Shown in pieces: positions 8,050 through 15,323 of a DNA stretch of 64,000 bases. The stretch's first letter is position 1. Every line of letters begins with the position of its first letter. The stretch is from Micromonospora sonchi (lineage in GTDB: Bacteria; Actinomycetota; Actinomycetes; Mycobacteriales; Micromonosporaceae): assembly GCF_014646235.1 (NCBI RefSeq), contig NZ_BMNB01000017.1, forward strand, positions 1-64,000, given 5' to 3'. Below the pieces are notes generated by a model. The model saw only the letters and a program-made list of their open reading frames with translations. It made no database searches and was not told the origin of the DNA. The translations under genes and the position numbers were made by a program.

Positions 8050-8826
8050 CTACGCGGCAGGTGTTACCGGTAGCCCATTCGGCAGCATCGAGGCCAGGGC
8101 TACGGCTCTGGCCTCGATGATTTTCATGCGGCCTTCGTACTCGATGGGTTCACGGTGGGCGGCTTGGCTGGTGACCTGACCGGGCCATTTGCGGTAGAGC
8201 AGGCCGTGTTCGCGGGTGAAGTAGCCCTCGCTGACCGCGCTGGCCGCCAGAAGTAGGCCGGTGTCCTCAGAGGCCGGCAGCGCCATCCAGCCGCCGAGGG
8301 CCAGGAGCAGATCACGGCGGATGCAGAGGGTGGCGGGGTGGACCTGGGCGCGGTAGCCGTTGGCTTGCCAGAAGGCGAGGACGGCACCGCGGGCGATGGT
8401 TCCGGCGGCCGGGTCCTGGTCCCATCCGACGGTTGACCCGTCGGGCATCAGGTCCAGGACGCGCGAGGTCGTCCAGCCGATGTGCGGATGAGCGTCGAAG
8501 GCGGCGATGTCGCGGGCGAGCGCGCCGGCCGTGAGTTGGTCGTCCGCGTCGAGCACCTTGACCAGGTCGCCGGTCACGCGGGACAGAGCGAGGGTACGGG
8601 CGACACCCGGCCCGCCGGGACGACCGCCGCCGAGGCTGATGCGAGGGTCGCCCGGCAGCACCTGAGCCAATGCTCCGGTCTGCCCGTCCTCCTGGACGAG
8701 CCACTGCCAGCCCCACCCGTCGGGCATCTCCTGCTTGACCAACGAGTCGTACGCGCCGGTCAGGTACTCGACGCTGGGCGCGTGGACGGGGGTGATGACC
8801 GAGACGAGACGTGTCAAATTTTCCAC
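8050..8826 (-). CDS. Family 2 (GT-A) glycosyltransferase
   Basis: 258 residues. The N-terminus LVSVITPVH starts a GT-A nucleotide-sugar fold; DLVKVLDADDQL carries the DxD-type metal/nucleotide motif (LDADD), and ASEDTGLLL is a plausible acceptor/base region. It has no membrane helix, so it would glycosylate a soluble or small-molecule acceptor in the cytoplasm. The GTG start overlaps the end of the GntR-UTRA gene by 13 bases. It is the last gene of a four-gene overlapping operon. The acceptor is unknown; its pairing with a GntR regulator on a mobile element is unusual. Confidence 0.8.
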   Translation of the reverse strand: MENLTRLVSVITPVHAPSVEYLTGAYDSLVKQEMPDGWGWQWLVQEDGQTGALAQVLPGDPRISLGGGRPGGPGVARTLALSRVTGDLVKVLDADDQLTAGALARDIAAFDAHPHIGWTTSRVLDLMPDGSTVGWDQDPAAGTIARGAVLAFWQANGYRAQVHPATLCIRRDLLLALGGWMALPASEDTGLLLAASAVSEGYFTREHGLLYRKWPGQVTSQAAHREPIEYEGRMKIIEARAVALASMLPNGLPVTPAA

Positions 8827-9779
8827 CGTTGCAGTTTGTGGGAGTAGACCAGTTCCGTCCGGTCGCCCGGCATCACCACGTCGGCCACCTCGACGACGCG
8901 GCCGGTGGTGTCGATGGAGGTCTTGCGCACGGTGAGCACGGAGACGCCGGGGTCGATGTCGAGGAGTTCGGCCTCATCCGGCGACGGCGGACGTGCACGA
9001 ACCTCCTCGTCGATGCGGTCCAGCTCGACGCCGATGGTGTAGAGCTGGTGCTGTGAACCGCCGGGCCAGGGCTCGTTGCTGGCGTCGAGCAGGTCCGGGT
9101 TTGCGGCCACCAGGTCGTAGGGCAAGTACGAGTAGGACATGGTCAGCGGCGCGTTCTCGTGCCGGGACGAGGTCCAGTAGACCCGGCGCAGCAGCGGCGT
9201 ACCCGGCTCGACCTGCAACGCCGCCGCCATGTCCGCATCGGCTTCCACGCGGGTGAACTCGGCATGGAATTTGAGGTCGTCGACGGTCAGGCCGGTGTCG
9301 TGCTCGGTCGCGCCGGTCTTGAGCCGCTCCTCCTCGTCGAGCAGGACCCTGTCCTTCTCCCACTGGTACCGCTCCGCGTTGCGGCGGCGTACCCGCTGGC
9401 GGGGTGCCCGTACGTAGGTGCCGCGCCCCTGCTCCGCGCGGACCAGGCCCCACTCGCGAAGCTGGCGGATGGCGTTGCGGACGCTGGTGCGCGACAGCCC
9501 CGACGTGTCGGCCAACTCGGTTTCGGAGGGCATCAGGGTGCCGGGGGCAAGTTCCCCGCTCGTGATCTTGACCCGCAACTCTTCAGCGAGTTGCAGGTAA
9601 CGAGGGCGCCAGTCCCGGCCATGCACACCGGTCACCGTACCCCCTAGACGTTCCAACGACTGCCAGGTGGTCCCGCCCGCCGGCCGCTCCGGCACCGGAT
9701 CCACCGCCACGGCCGGCCGACGCGGACGATGCGCAGCGGTAGGAGCACGGAGGGTGCTGCGGCGATCAGTCGCGGTCAT
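8814..9779 (-). CDS. GntR-family regulator with UTRA ligand domain
   Basis: 321 residues. After a 55-residue Pro/Arg-rich lead comes the winged helix-turn-helix (YLQLAEELRVKITSGELAPG, SETELADTSGLSRTSVRNAIRQL, QGRGTYVRAP), a linker rich in R and E, and a full UTRA effector-binding domain ending ELVYSHKLQRW. It belongs to the HutC subfamily, which responds to small ligands. The ATG at 9779 is supported by GGAGGG six bases upstream, even though it overlaps the preceding stop by 14 bases. It lies second to last in the operon and probably controls that operon; the ligand is unknown. Confidence 0.88.
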   Translation of the reverse strand: MTATDRRSTLRAPTAAHRPRRPAVAVDPVPERPAGGTTWQSLERLGGTVTGVHGRDWRPRYLQLAEELRVKITSGELAPGTLMPSETELADTSGLSRTSVRNAIRQLREWGLVRAEQGRGTYVRAPRQRVRRRNAERYQWEKDRVLLDEEERLKTGATEHDTGLTVDDLKFHAEFTRVEADADMAAALQVEPGTPLLRRVYWTSSRHENAPLTMSYSYLPYDLVAANPDLLDASNEPWPGGSQHQLYTIGVELDRIDEEVRARPPSPDEAELLDIDPGVSVLTVRKTSIDTTGRVVEVADVVMPGDRTELVYSHKLQRWKI

Positions 9780-10110
9780 AGTTGCCCTCCAACGGTCGCC
9801 CCTTGGTCATCACTCGCCACCGGACGTAGGTCAGTTCGTAGATCAGCCGGTCGAGCTGTACCCGCGAGAGCAGCACGGATTCCGTGGCGCCGGAGCGGGT
9901 CGCGTCGACCTTGACGACCGGGTCGCGGCGGCGGAACCGGTCGAGGAGCAGTTGCACACTCACCCAGCCGCTACGCTCGCTGCCGACCGTGGCGAGCAGC
10001 CCCCGATGCATCGGGTCGTTCGGCCCACAGCCCCGACACCAGTCGGGACACTCGGCGCCCTTCGCTGCCCTAGCCGGCCGCGCGCCGGTGGGCTCGTCAC
10101 TCGTCGCCAT
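9766..10110 (-). CDS. Small PDWC-motif protein (DUF6907-like)
   Basis: 114 residues with CPDWCRGCGPNDPMH near residue 21, a likely metal-binding Cys/His cluster, followed by a beta-rich half (VSVQLLLDRF, PVVKVDATRS, ESVLLSRVQLDRLIYELTYV). It resembles DUF6907 proteins that recur on actinomycete elements. The next upstream gene has the same layout (PDWC near the N-terminus, then a V-rich sheet and a final LS..QL..L helix), so the two look like ancient paralogues. The genes overlap by 14 bases. Function is unknown. Confidence 0.7.
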   Translation of the reverse strand: MATSDEPTGARPARAAKGAECPDWCRGCGPNDPMHRGLLATVGSERSGWVSVQLLLDRFRRRDPVVKVDATRSGATESVLLSRVQLDRLIYELTYVRWRVMTKGRPLEGNYDRD

Positions 10111-10432
10111 GCTCGCCCCCTTGCTGCCCGGCCTGAACCAGCAGCGACCGCAGTTGCTCCACTAACTGGCTGACCTGAGAGAGAGGAAGTTCCGCCCAGG
10201 GAGCGCCTATCCGGCAGGACACGTGCACCATGACCCGCGGAACCTGGCCATCGGACCCGACCAGGTAGGACACGACCGACCCGGACGCCCAGGCGTCACC
10301 GACCTTCAGCGATGCGCCCCGGTGACGCCGCTGCATGTGCGACAACACCGGCGGGATCAAATGCCCGCACCGATCTGACGCACACCAGTCCGGATGTACA
10401 GGCGGCCTCGTCGGCTGGCGTGGCGTACTCAC
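10097..10432 (-). CDS. Small PDWC-motif protein, paralogue of the downstream gene
   Basis: 111 residues from a GTG at 10432 with GGGAGG eight bases upstream; the open frame extends to 10882 but without coding character. HPDWCASDRCGH near residue 13 supplies Cys and His ligands, then VVSYLVG, RVMVHVSC and LPLSQVSQLVEQLRSLL. It is the first gene of the four-gene overlapping operon that ends with the glycosyltransferase. It is DUF6907-like by motif and size; no function is known to me. Confidence 0.65.
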   Translation of the reverse strand: MSTPRQPTRPPVHPDWCASDRCGHLIPPVLSHMQRRHRGASLKVGDAWASGSVVSYLVGSDGQVPRVMVHVSCRIGAPWAELPLSQVSQLVEQLRSLLVQAGQQGGEHGDE

Positions 10433-10896
10433 TGCGGCCACCTCCCACCGTTGCCCCGGTACGCCTGGCCGAGGGTCATGAAGGGCGGCGGACGCAGCGC
10501 CGGAAGCTCCCGGGTCCATCCCGCCGACCAGCGCGACGGAATCCGATAGCCGGCGGGATTGGCCTCGGTATGACGGCTGCCTGCCGCAGGGATGATTCGG
10601 TCTACCCGTCGACGTAAACGCCAGGACGAGAACCAGGGACGTCGACGATGAGAGCCAGGCATCGCACCTCCACACGTAGGGAGCCGGCGACCGACCAGGG
10701 GGACCAATCGGCCGCCGGCCCGACAGGGGGCACGGCGCACCGTCCGACACCGGACGGGTCGGGTATCGCCGAGCCACGTACGCGCGGCCACCGCAACCGG
10801 CCCACCAGGACGCCGCGCCTTCATGCACGACCAGGCCGACGCAGCACCACCCCTGATACACGCCGTCATCCCGGCCGCACACCCGGAAACGTACCT
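10433..10896. other. Intergenic stretch, no gene recognised
   Basis: Between the start of the minus-strand cargo operon and the GntR operators on the plus strand. Open frames exist on both strands but none shows a ribosome site, domain or plausible composition. It should contain the divergent promoters of both units. Confidence 0.5.
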
Positions 10897-10962
10897 ACAA
10901 GTGGACGACTTGTCTACACATCAAAACGGTGCCCGTGGTTGGCACTTGGTAAGACAAGTGCC
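10897..10962 (+). promoter_or_regulatory. Two ACTTG/CAAGT dyads upstream of the small GntR gene
   Basis: ACAAGT-N5-ACTTGT at 10897-10913 and GGCACTTG-N6-CAAGTGCC at 10941-10962 are perfect inverted repeats. They share the ACTTG/CAAGT core with the operator at 6694-6757. The second ends 15 bases before the GTG of the regulator, so binding there would block its own expression: autoregulation of the KorSA kind. Confidence 0.7.
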
Positions 10963-10977
10963 AGGTACGGTGAGCAG

Positions 10978-11388
10978 GTGCCCACCCCGCACTACGGACA
11001 GCCCCGCTATCGGGTCATCGCCGACGATCTGCGAAAGCGGATCGAGAGCGGTGCGATCCCGCCCGGTGCCCTACTGCCAGCCGAAAGCATCCTCACCGCT
11101 GAGTTCCGGGTAGCGCGCGGGACTATCCGCAAGGCGATAGCCGCTTTACGGGAAGAGGGCTTGGCCGCCACCGAACACGGCAGGGGCACATACGCAACGC
11201 CGCAAACGCAAAACCCGCCGGACAAGCTAGACGCCAGTCAGCGAGAGGTATCTGCGGATGAGCGTCTAGCAACACTGTTCCAGGTTGAGATCGGAACAAC
11301 GCTGATCGAGCGGGAGAAGGTCATTCGACGGGGAGATCACGTCGAAGCAGTTGTCAGGGCATATCACGTAGGCCACGTCAGCCCATAA
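10978..11388 (+). CDS. Short GntR-family regulator (KorSA-like transfer repressor)
   Basis: 136 residues from a GTG at 10978. The first 70 residues are a complete GntR winged helix (YRVIADDLRKRIESGAIPPG, AESILTAEF, RGTIRKAIAALREEG, HGRGTY). Only about 45 residues of an UTRA-like domain follow (LFQVEIGTTLIEREKVI), roughly a third of the usual length, so the effector pocket is missing or reduced. The gene is preceded by two dyads matching the transfer-operon operator. By analogy with KorSA of pSAM2 it would keep replication and transfer off. The ribosome site is weak; tight self-repression may compensate. Confidence 0.75.
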   Translation: MPTPHYGQPRYRVIADDLRKRIESGAIPPGALLPAESILTAEFRVARGTIRKAIAALREEGLAATEHGRGTYATPQTQNPPDKLDASQREVSADERLATLFQVEIGTTLIEREKVIRRGDHVEAVVRAYHVGHVSP

Positions 11389-11480
11389 CCACAGAGCATA
11401 GAGCTTCTTTACTTCATCAAGAAACAGGCTGGCAGCGAGAGCCTGGCGGGGTGAAACTGTTGTAGGAGGTGGAGTTCGCG

Positions 11481-12104
11481 TTGGACGACGACGGTGACCT
11501 GGAGATGGTGTGGCCGACTGGCGCCCACGGCCTACGAGGCATAGGTCAAGTCTGGCAGTACATGGCATGTATCGGATGGCAGAACGGTAACCCGTACGGC
11601 CCGATTCAAGGCTACCGGCTTGCGGCAGAGATTATCGCGAGCCAGATAGCCGAACGACACCACGAGATTGACCTGCTGATCTTCCCGTTTGGTATGTGCT
11701 GGCGCCATCACATCGAATTGCGCCTCAAGGACCTGCTACCTGCTTTGCAAGAACTACTTGGACGGCCGGTAGCCGTCGAGACGGGTCACAACATCGCGAG
11801 ACTGTGGGACAAGATTAAGCCGCTCATCATTGAGGCTCACGGCGAGAGCGAGAGCGCAAATGTTCGCAACGTCTCTCGCATTATCGGCCAGCTGACGCAG
11901 CTAGACAAGGACGGCCAGGAGTTCCGGTACAACAGGCGGCGTGATGGTCGGCCCACTCTAGAGGGCATCGAGTACATCGACGTAAGTAAGTTTCATGAGG
12001 CTATGGCGGGCGTGGCCAACTTCCTAGAAGGGGTAGATACGGCCATCGACGTCGCATTGAATCACAAGAGGGACATGGCAGAGCACTACTCTTACCTCTA
12101 CTGA
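11481..12104 (+). CDS. Hypothetical protein, lower-GC cargo
   Basis: 207 residues from a TTG at 11481, chosen because AGGAGGT at 11465-11470 is ten bases away; the upstream in-frame GTG at 11469 lies inside that site. Mostly helical. A central segment, RHHIELRLKDLLPALQEL, resembles a helix often seen in all-alpha HEPN-like proteins, but the canonical R-x4-6-H motif is not clear. Base composition is visibly lower in GC than the neighbours, suggesting recent transfer. It faces the HEPN-motif gene at 12,662-13,630. No function is assigned. Confidence 0.6.
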   Translation: MDDDGDLEMVWPTGAHGLRGIGQVWQYMACIGWQNGNPYGPIQGYRLAAEIIASQIAERHHEIDLLIFPFGMCWRHHIELRLKDLLPALQELLGRPVAVETGHNIARLWDKIKPLIIEAHGESESANVRNVSRIIGQLTQLDKDGQEFRYNRRRDGRPTLEGIEYIDVSKFHEAMAGVANFLEGVDTAIDVALNHKRDMAEHYSYLY

Positions 12105-12661
12105 GGTTGACATCCTGAATTCGGCCCTGGGGCTGAGCGCTGGACCTAGCAGATCCTTCGGGTGGTCACCGACACCTGGGTGCCTTCGGCGGGGCCCCGG
12201 GCGCTCCGGGATGATGGTTGCCATCCCGTCAGCCTCCGCCCCGGGCAGCACCGAGAGCCCCGCGTATCTTCCCGCCCCGGATTCATCCGATCCTATTGCC
12301 GATTTCCTCTTTTCTAGATCAAGGCACCGCGCTCCGCGCGGTGCAGGGCGGCAAGCCCGGCCGGCGGCAAGCCGCCCCGGCCGCCTACGGCGCCGGGGCG
12401 GTGAGCCACCGACAGCCGCCGGGACACCGCCCCCACGGGAAGAGGAACCAGCCTCAGCGAGGCCGTGACGGAAGCCGGCGGGGCCACTCTGGTCGGATGG
12501 TCGGGGCTTCCGCCTGCCGCGCCAGTCCAACCCCAGGACTGGCTTGCCACCGTGTCGCGGGATCACGCAAGCAGACCCACCGGCAGGGAAGTGCCCCGAT
12601 ACCACAACGACCAGCGGCACGGCCCACAGATCCCACCGCAACACCGGCAAGGCATGCGGGT
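12105..12661. other. Convergent intergenic stretch with hairpins
   Basis: Lies between two converging genes. It holds two clear hairpins: 12324-12344 and GCCAGTCC/GGACTGGC (12521-12528 with 12536-12543). I see no gene. Confidence 0.5.
12324..12344. terminator. Hairpin after a T-rich stretch
   Basis: GCACCGCG at 12324-12331 pairs with CGCGGTGC at 12337-12344 over a five-base loop. The T-rich run at 12303-12315 (an A-run on the minus strand) precedes it. A terminator for either convergent gene is plausible. Confidence 0.4.
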
Positions 12662-13630
12662 CTAGTCGCTAAGGTTGGCCACAGTCCACCGAAGAAGACT
12701 CTTGTATGCCGCAATCGCTGCATACACGTCCTCGCGTAGTCCGGCCATGGTGATCAGTCGCGATTCGCGGGTCCGGCGGTCTACGAGGCGCCACTCCACT
12801 TGCAGGGCTCTGCCCGGTCCGTCGGGCCGCGGGTAAGGGTCGCTGGTGACCCGGGTGATGTCTCCGTGCGCTAGCTCGTTGCGGCGCCGGATCGCGGCCC
12901 ATAGCTCCTCGCGTGGGAAGCTGCGGTTTTCCTCGGGCGATGCGCCGTTAGCCAGAAGCGACTCGACACGCTTTAGGCGTTTGCCGATCATCCACTGGTC
13001 TAGCTCGCTCCGACGCGCCTCGGCATCATCAGGTTCCTCCAGCTGCAGGATCACGTCACTGAGGAGATCCTCCAGGACTGTGCTCTGCGTGATGACAAGA
13101 CCTCGCCGTTGATCAAGCGCGCTGCGCTCGGCGACCTCTTCCCAATCAAGGTCGACCTCATCGTGGAAAGCTAGGAGAAGGTCATGGTCGGAGAAGACGT
13201 TCAAGGGTTCGTCCGAGTCGTCGTCAAACGACACCTCGACGACGTCAACCGACATCTCCTCCAGCAGCCGAACATCGTTCTCGTCCAACATCCCGGCGTA
13301 GGCCCAGTCGACCACGTATGAACAGGTCAGATCGGGATAGTCCGGCGTCCGGAATGCACAGCGCCAACCGCTGACCTCTGGAACGAGATCCGAACTCTTG
13401 CGCCGTACGTCCCCGTGACGCGGGCACCTCATGTGTTCGGCGACAGGAGCAGCCTGCCAGCGACGAAGTACCGCGATCTGCCCGGGAGTGAACGGCGCGT
13501 GGACCTTTGGCGTGTGGGCTGGAAGTCCCAACCTGAATCGGAGCGCCACTCGGTCTCCACTACTCGTATCGGAAGTGCCGCGTCGGTTTAAACGTCGCGA
13601 CACGTCCCTATCCTGCCGTAGCGCCGTCAT
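12662..13630 (-). CDS. Hypothetical protein with C-terminal HEPN-type RNELAH motif
   Basis: 322 residues. Residues 65-105 hold a cysteine/histidine set (RCPRHGD, then WRCAF and LTCSY) that could bind zinc. An acidic middle follows. The C-terminal 150 residues are helical and contain RRRNELAHGD, the R-x4-H signature of HEPN domains, many of which are RNases in toxin-antitoxin and abortive infection systems. The N-terminal start at 13630 lacks a clear ribosome site; a start near residue 40 is possible. It stands alone at the right end of the element. RNase activity is inferred from the motif only. Confidence 0.65.
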   Translation of the reverse strand: MTALRQDRDVSRRLNRRGTSDTSSGDRVALRFRLGLPAHTPKVHAPFTPGQIAVLRRWQAAPVAEHMRCPRHGDVRRKSSDLVPEVSGWRCAFRTPDYPDLTCSYVVDWAYAGMLDENDVRLLEEMSVDVVEVSFDDDSDEPLNVFSDHDLLLAFHDEVDLDWEEVAERSALDQRRGLVITQSTVLEDLLSDVILQLEEPDDAEARRSELDQWMIGKRLKRVESLLANGASPEENRSFPREELWAAIRRRNELAHGDITRVTSDPYPRPDGPGRALQVEWRLVDRRTRESRLITMAGLREDVYAAIAAYKSLLRWTVANLSD

Positions 13631-13687
13631 GATCAGCGGGCCGCCACACGTCGTTTCGCGCCGCTAGTGTGCCGCTGAGCCAGCACT

Positions 13688-13728
13688 CAGGCCGTCTCCA
13701 GGCCGTCTCAGGCCGTGGCCAGGCCGTC
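13688..13728. repeat. Short tandem repeat of CAGGCCGTCTC
   Basis: AGGCCGT recurs four times with 10-13-base spacing (two exact CAGGCCGTCTC units, then AGGCCGTGGC and CAGGCCGTC). It lies between the last element gene and rnpB, near the likely right end of the element. Confidence 0.55.
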
Positions 13729-13784
13729 AAACGCCACCCAACGATGACCAAGGTCAACCAACAGCACCGGATAAACAGCCAGCT

Positions 13785-13806
13785 CAGAGCCTTGATCGGG
13801 GCTCTG
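13785..13806 (-). terminator. Hairpin downstream of rnpB
   Basis: CAGAGCC (13785-13791) pairs with GGCTCTG (13800-13806), eight bases from the RNA's 3' end on the minus strand. It is a likely rnpB terminator without a U-tract. Confidence 0.55.
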
Positions 13807-13811
13807 ATCTG

Positions 13812-14248
<437 letters not shown>

Positions 14249-14253
14249 CACCC

Positions 14254-14259
14254 ATACTA
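14254..14259 (-). promoter_or_regulatory. Putative -10 box of rnpB
   Basis: TAGTAT on the minus strand, seven bases before the deduced RNA 5' end, is a good match to the housekeeping -10 TANNNT. The -35 region is not convincing. Confidence 0.5.
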
Positions 14260-14312
14260 ACGGCGCGCCAGGCCTTTCGATTTCCACCCCGCACCGCCGG
14301 GCGTCGCGCAAG

Positions 14313-14363
14313 TTCGGGGAAAGTGCGGCCTCCCGGCAGGGTTGAGGCAGCACTTTCCCCGAA
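14313..14363. repeat. 14-bp inverted repeat between rnpB and the TauE gene
   Basis: TTCGGGGAAAGTGC (14313-14326) is the exact reverse complement of 14350-14363. The hairpin lies between two divergent transcripts, so it is more likely an operator or leftover repeat than a terminator for either. Confidence 0.55.
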
Positions 14364-14372
14364 GTTGCTGCA

Positions 14373-14432
14373 CCAGCGACCCGGGCAGCAGCGACCCCGC
14401 GGACCAGCGACCCCGGGCAGCAGCGATCCGGG
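14373..14432. repeat. Two tandem copies of a ~28-bp GC-rich unit
   Basis: CCAGCGACC..GGGCAGCAGCGA occurs at 14373-14400 and again at 14404-14432 with small differences, just upstream of the TauE/SafE gene. Confidence 0.5.
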
Positions 14433-14479
14433 GCAGGTGAGGGTACGGACCGGGGCGGCTGGGTTAGCCTCATGGTGTC

Positions 14480-15241
14480 ATGGATCTTGCGGAAGCCGCG
14501 TTGCTGCTCGCCGCCGGGCTGGCCGCTGGCACCGTCAACGCGGTCGCCGGTGGTGGTTCGCTGATCACGTTTCCGGCGCTGCTCGCGATCGGGCTGCCGC
14601 CGGTGGCGGCGAACGTCACCAACTCGGTTGCGGTCGCCCCGGGTTACGGCGCCGCCGTGGCGGGCAGTTGGATGGACCTGCCGCGCGGGCGGCTGCTGGT
14701 CAGCCTGGTGCCCACCGCGGTCGTCGCTGCGCTCGTCGGGGCGTCGCTGCTGCTGGTCACCCCGGCTCGGGCGTTCGAGATGGTCGTACCGTTTCTGGTG
14801 CTCGCGGCGACCGCGATGCTGGCCTTCCAGGATCCGCTGCGCCGGCTGGTCGGCCACCCGCGCGACCTGGCGCCGCGCCGGCGAGCGGTGACCGTCCAGG
14901 TCGTGGTGGCGCTGGCGGCGTTGTACGGCGGGTACTTCGGCGCGGCGGTCGGGGTGCTGCTGGTCGCCGGCCTGGCCCTGGTGCTGGACGCGACGCTGGC
15001 CCGGGTGAGCGCGATCAAGAATCTGCTCTCCGCCCTCGTCGGCCTGACCACGGTGCTCGTCTTCAGTTTCGCCGGCCCGGTGAACTGGGCGGGGGTCGCG
15101 CTGATCGCGCCGGCGACGCTGATCGGTGGGTACGCCGGCGCGCGGCTGGTCCGCCGGCTGCCGCCGGTGGTGCTCAAGACCGTCATCGTGGTCTTCGGCA
15201 CCCTCATCGGTGGTTACCTGCTCTGGCGCGCCTTCGCCTGA
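14480..15241 (+). CDS. TauE/SafE-family membrane permease
   Basis: 253 residues with about eight membrane helices. The two-fold repeat of the family is visible: GLAAGTVNAVAGGGSLITFPALL with the hallmark GGGS and IGLPPVAANVTNSVA near the N-terminus, and a second half with GGYFGAAVGVLLVAGLALVL and VSAIKNLLSALVG. It would export or import small sulfur-containing anions (sulfite, sulfoacetate) across the cytoplasmic membrane; the substrate here is not known. Its stop lies 24 bases before a GGGGCCC-type repeat that separates it from the convergent RNase H gene. Confidence 0.88.
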   Translation: MDLAEAALLLAAGLAAGTVNAVAGGGSLITFPALLAIGLPPVAANVTNSVAVAPGYGAAVAGSWMDLPRGRLLVSLVPTAVVAALVGASLLLVTPARAFEMVVPFLVLAATAMLAFQDPLRRLVGHPRDLAPRRRAVTVQVVVALAALYGGYFGAAVGVLLVAGLALVLDATLARVSAIKNLLSALVGLTTVLVFSFAGPVNWAGVALIAPATLIGGYAGARLVRRLPPVVLKTVIVVFGTLIGGYLLWRAFA

Positions 15242-15264
15242 GCCGCCGCCAGCGGGTGTGCGGG

Positions 15265-15323
15265 GTGTTAAGAAGGGGCCCTTCCTATACACCAGGCGTT
15301 AATAAGGCGCCCTTCCTTACACC
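15265..15323 (+). repeat. 58-bp double-GGGGCCC intergenic repeat, copy A
   Basis: Begins GTGTTAAGAAGGGGCCCTTC, passes through CAGGCGTTAA and ends CCCTTCCTTACACC; each half holds a hairpin centred on GGGGCCC or GGCGCC. It lies between two converging genes and could end transcription both ways. The TAA stop of the RNase H-phosphatase gene (15317-15319) lies inside it. Other copies: 18298, 26085 and 48002. Confidence 0.85.

Noticed and set aside
14373..14432. Possible CRISPR-like repeats
   Set aside because: Only two adjacent units with no spacer of constant length and no cas genes in the window.
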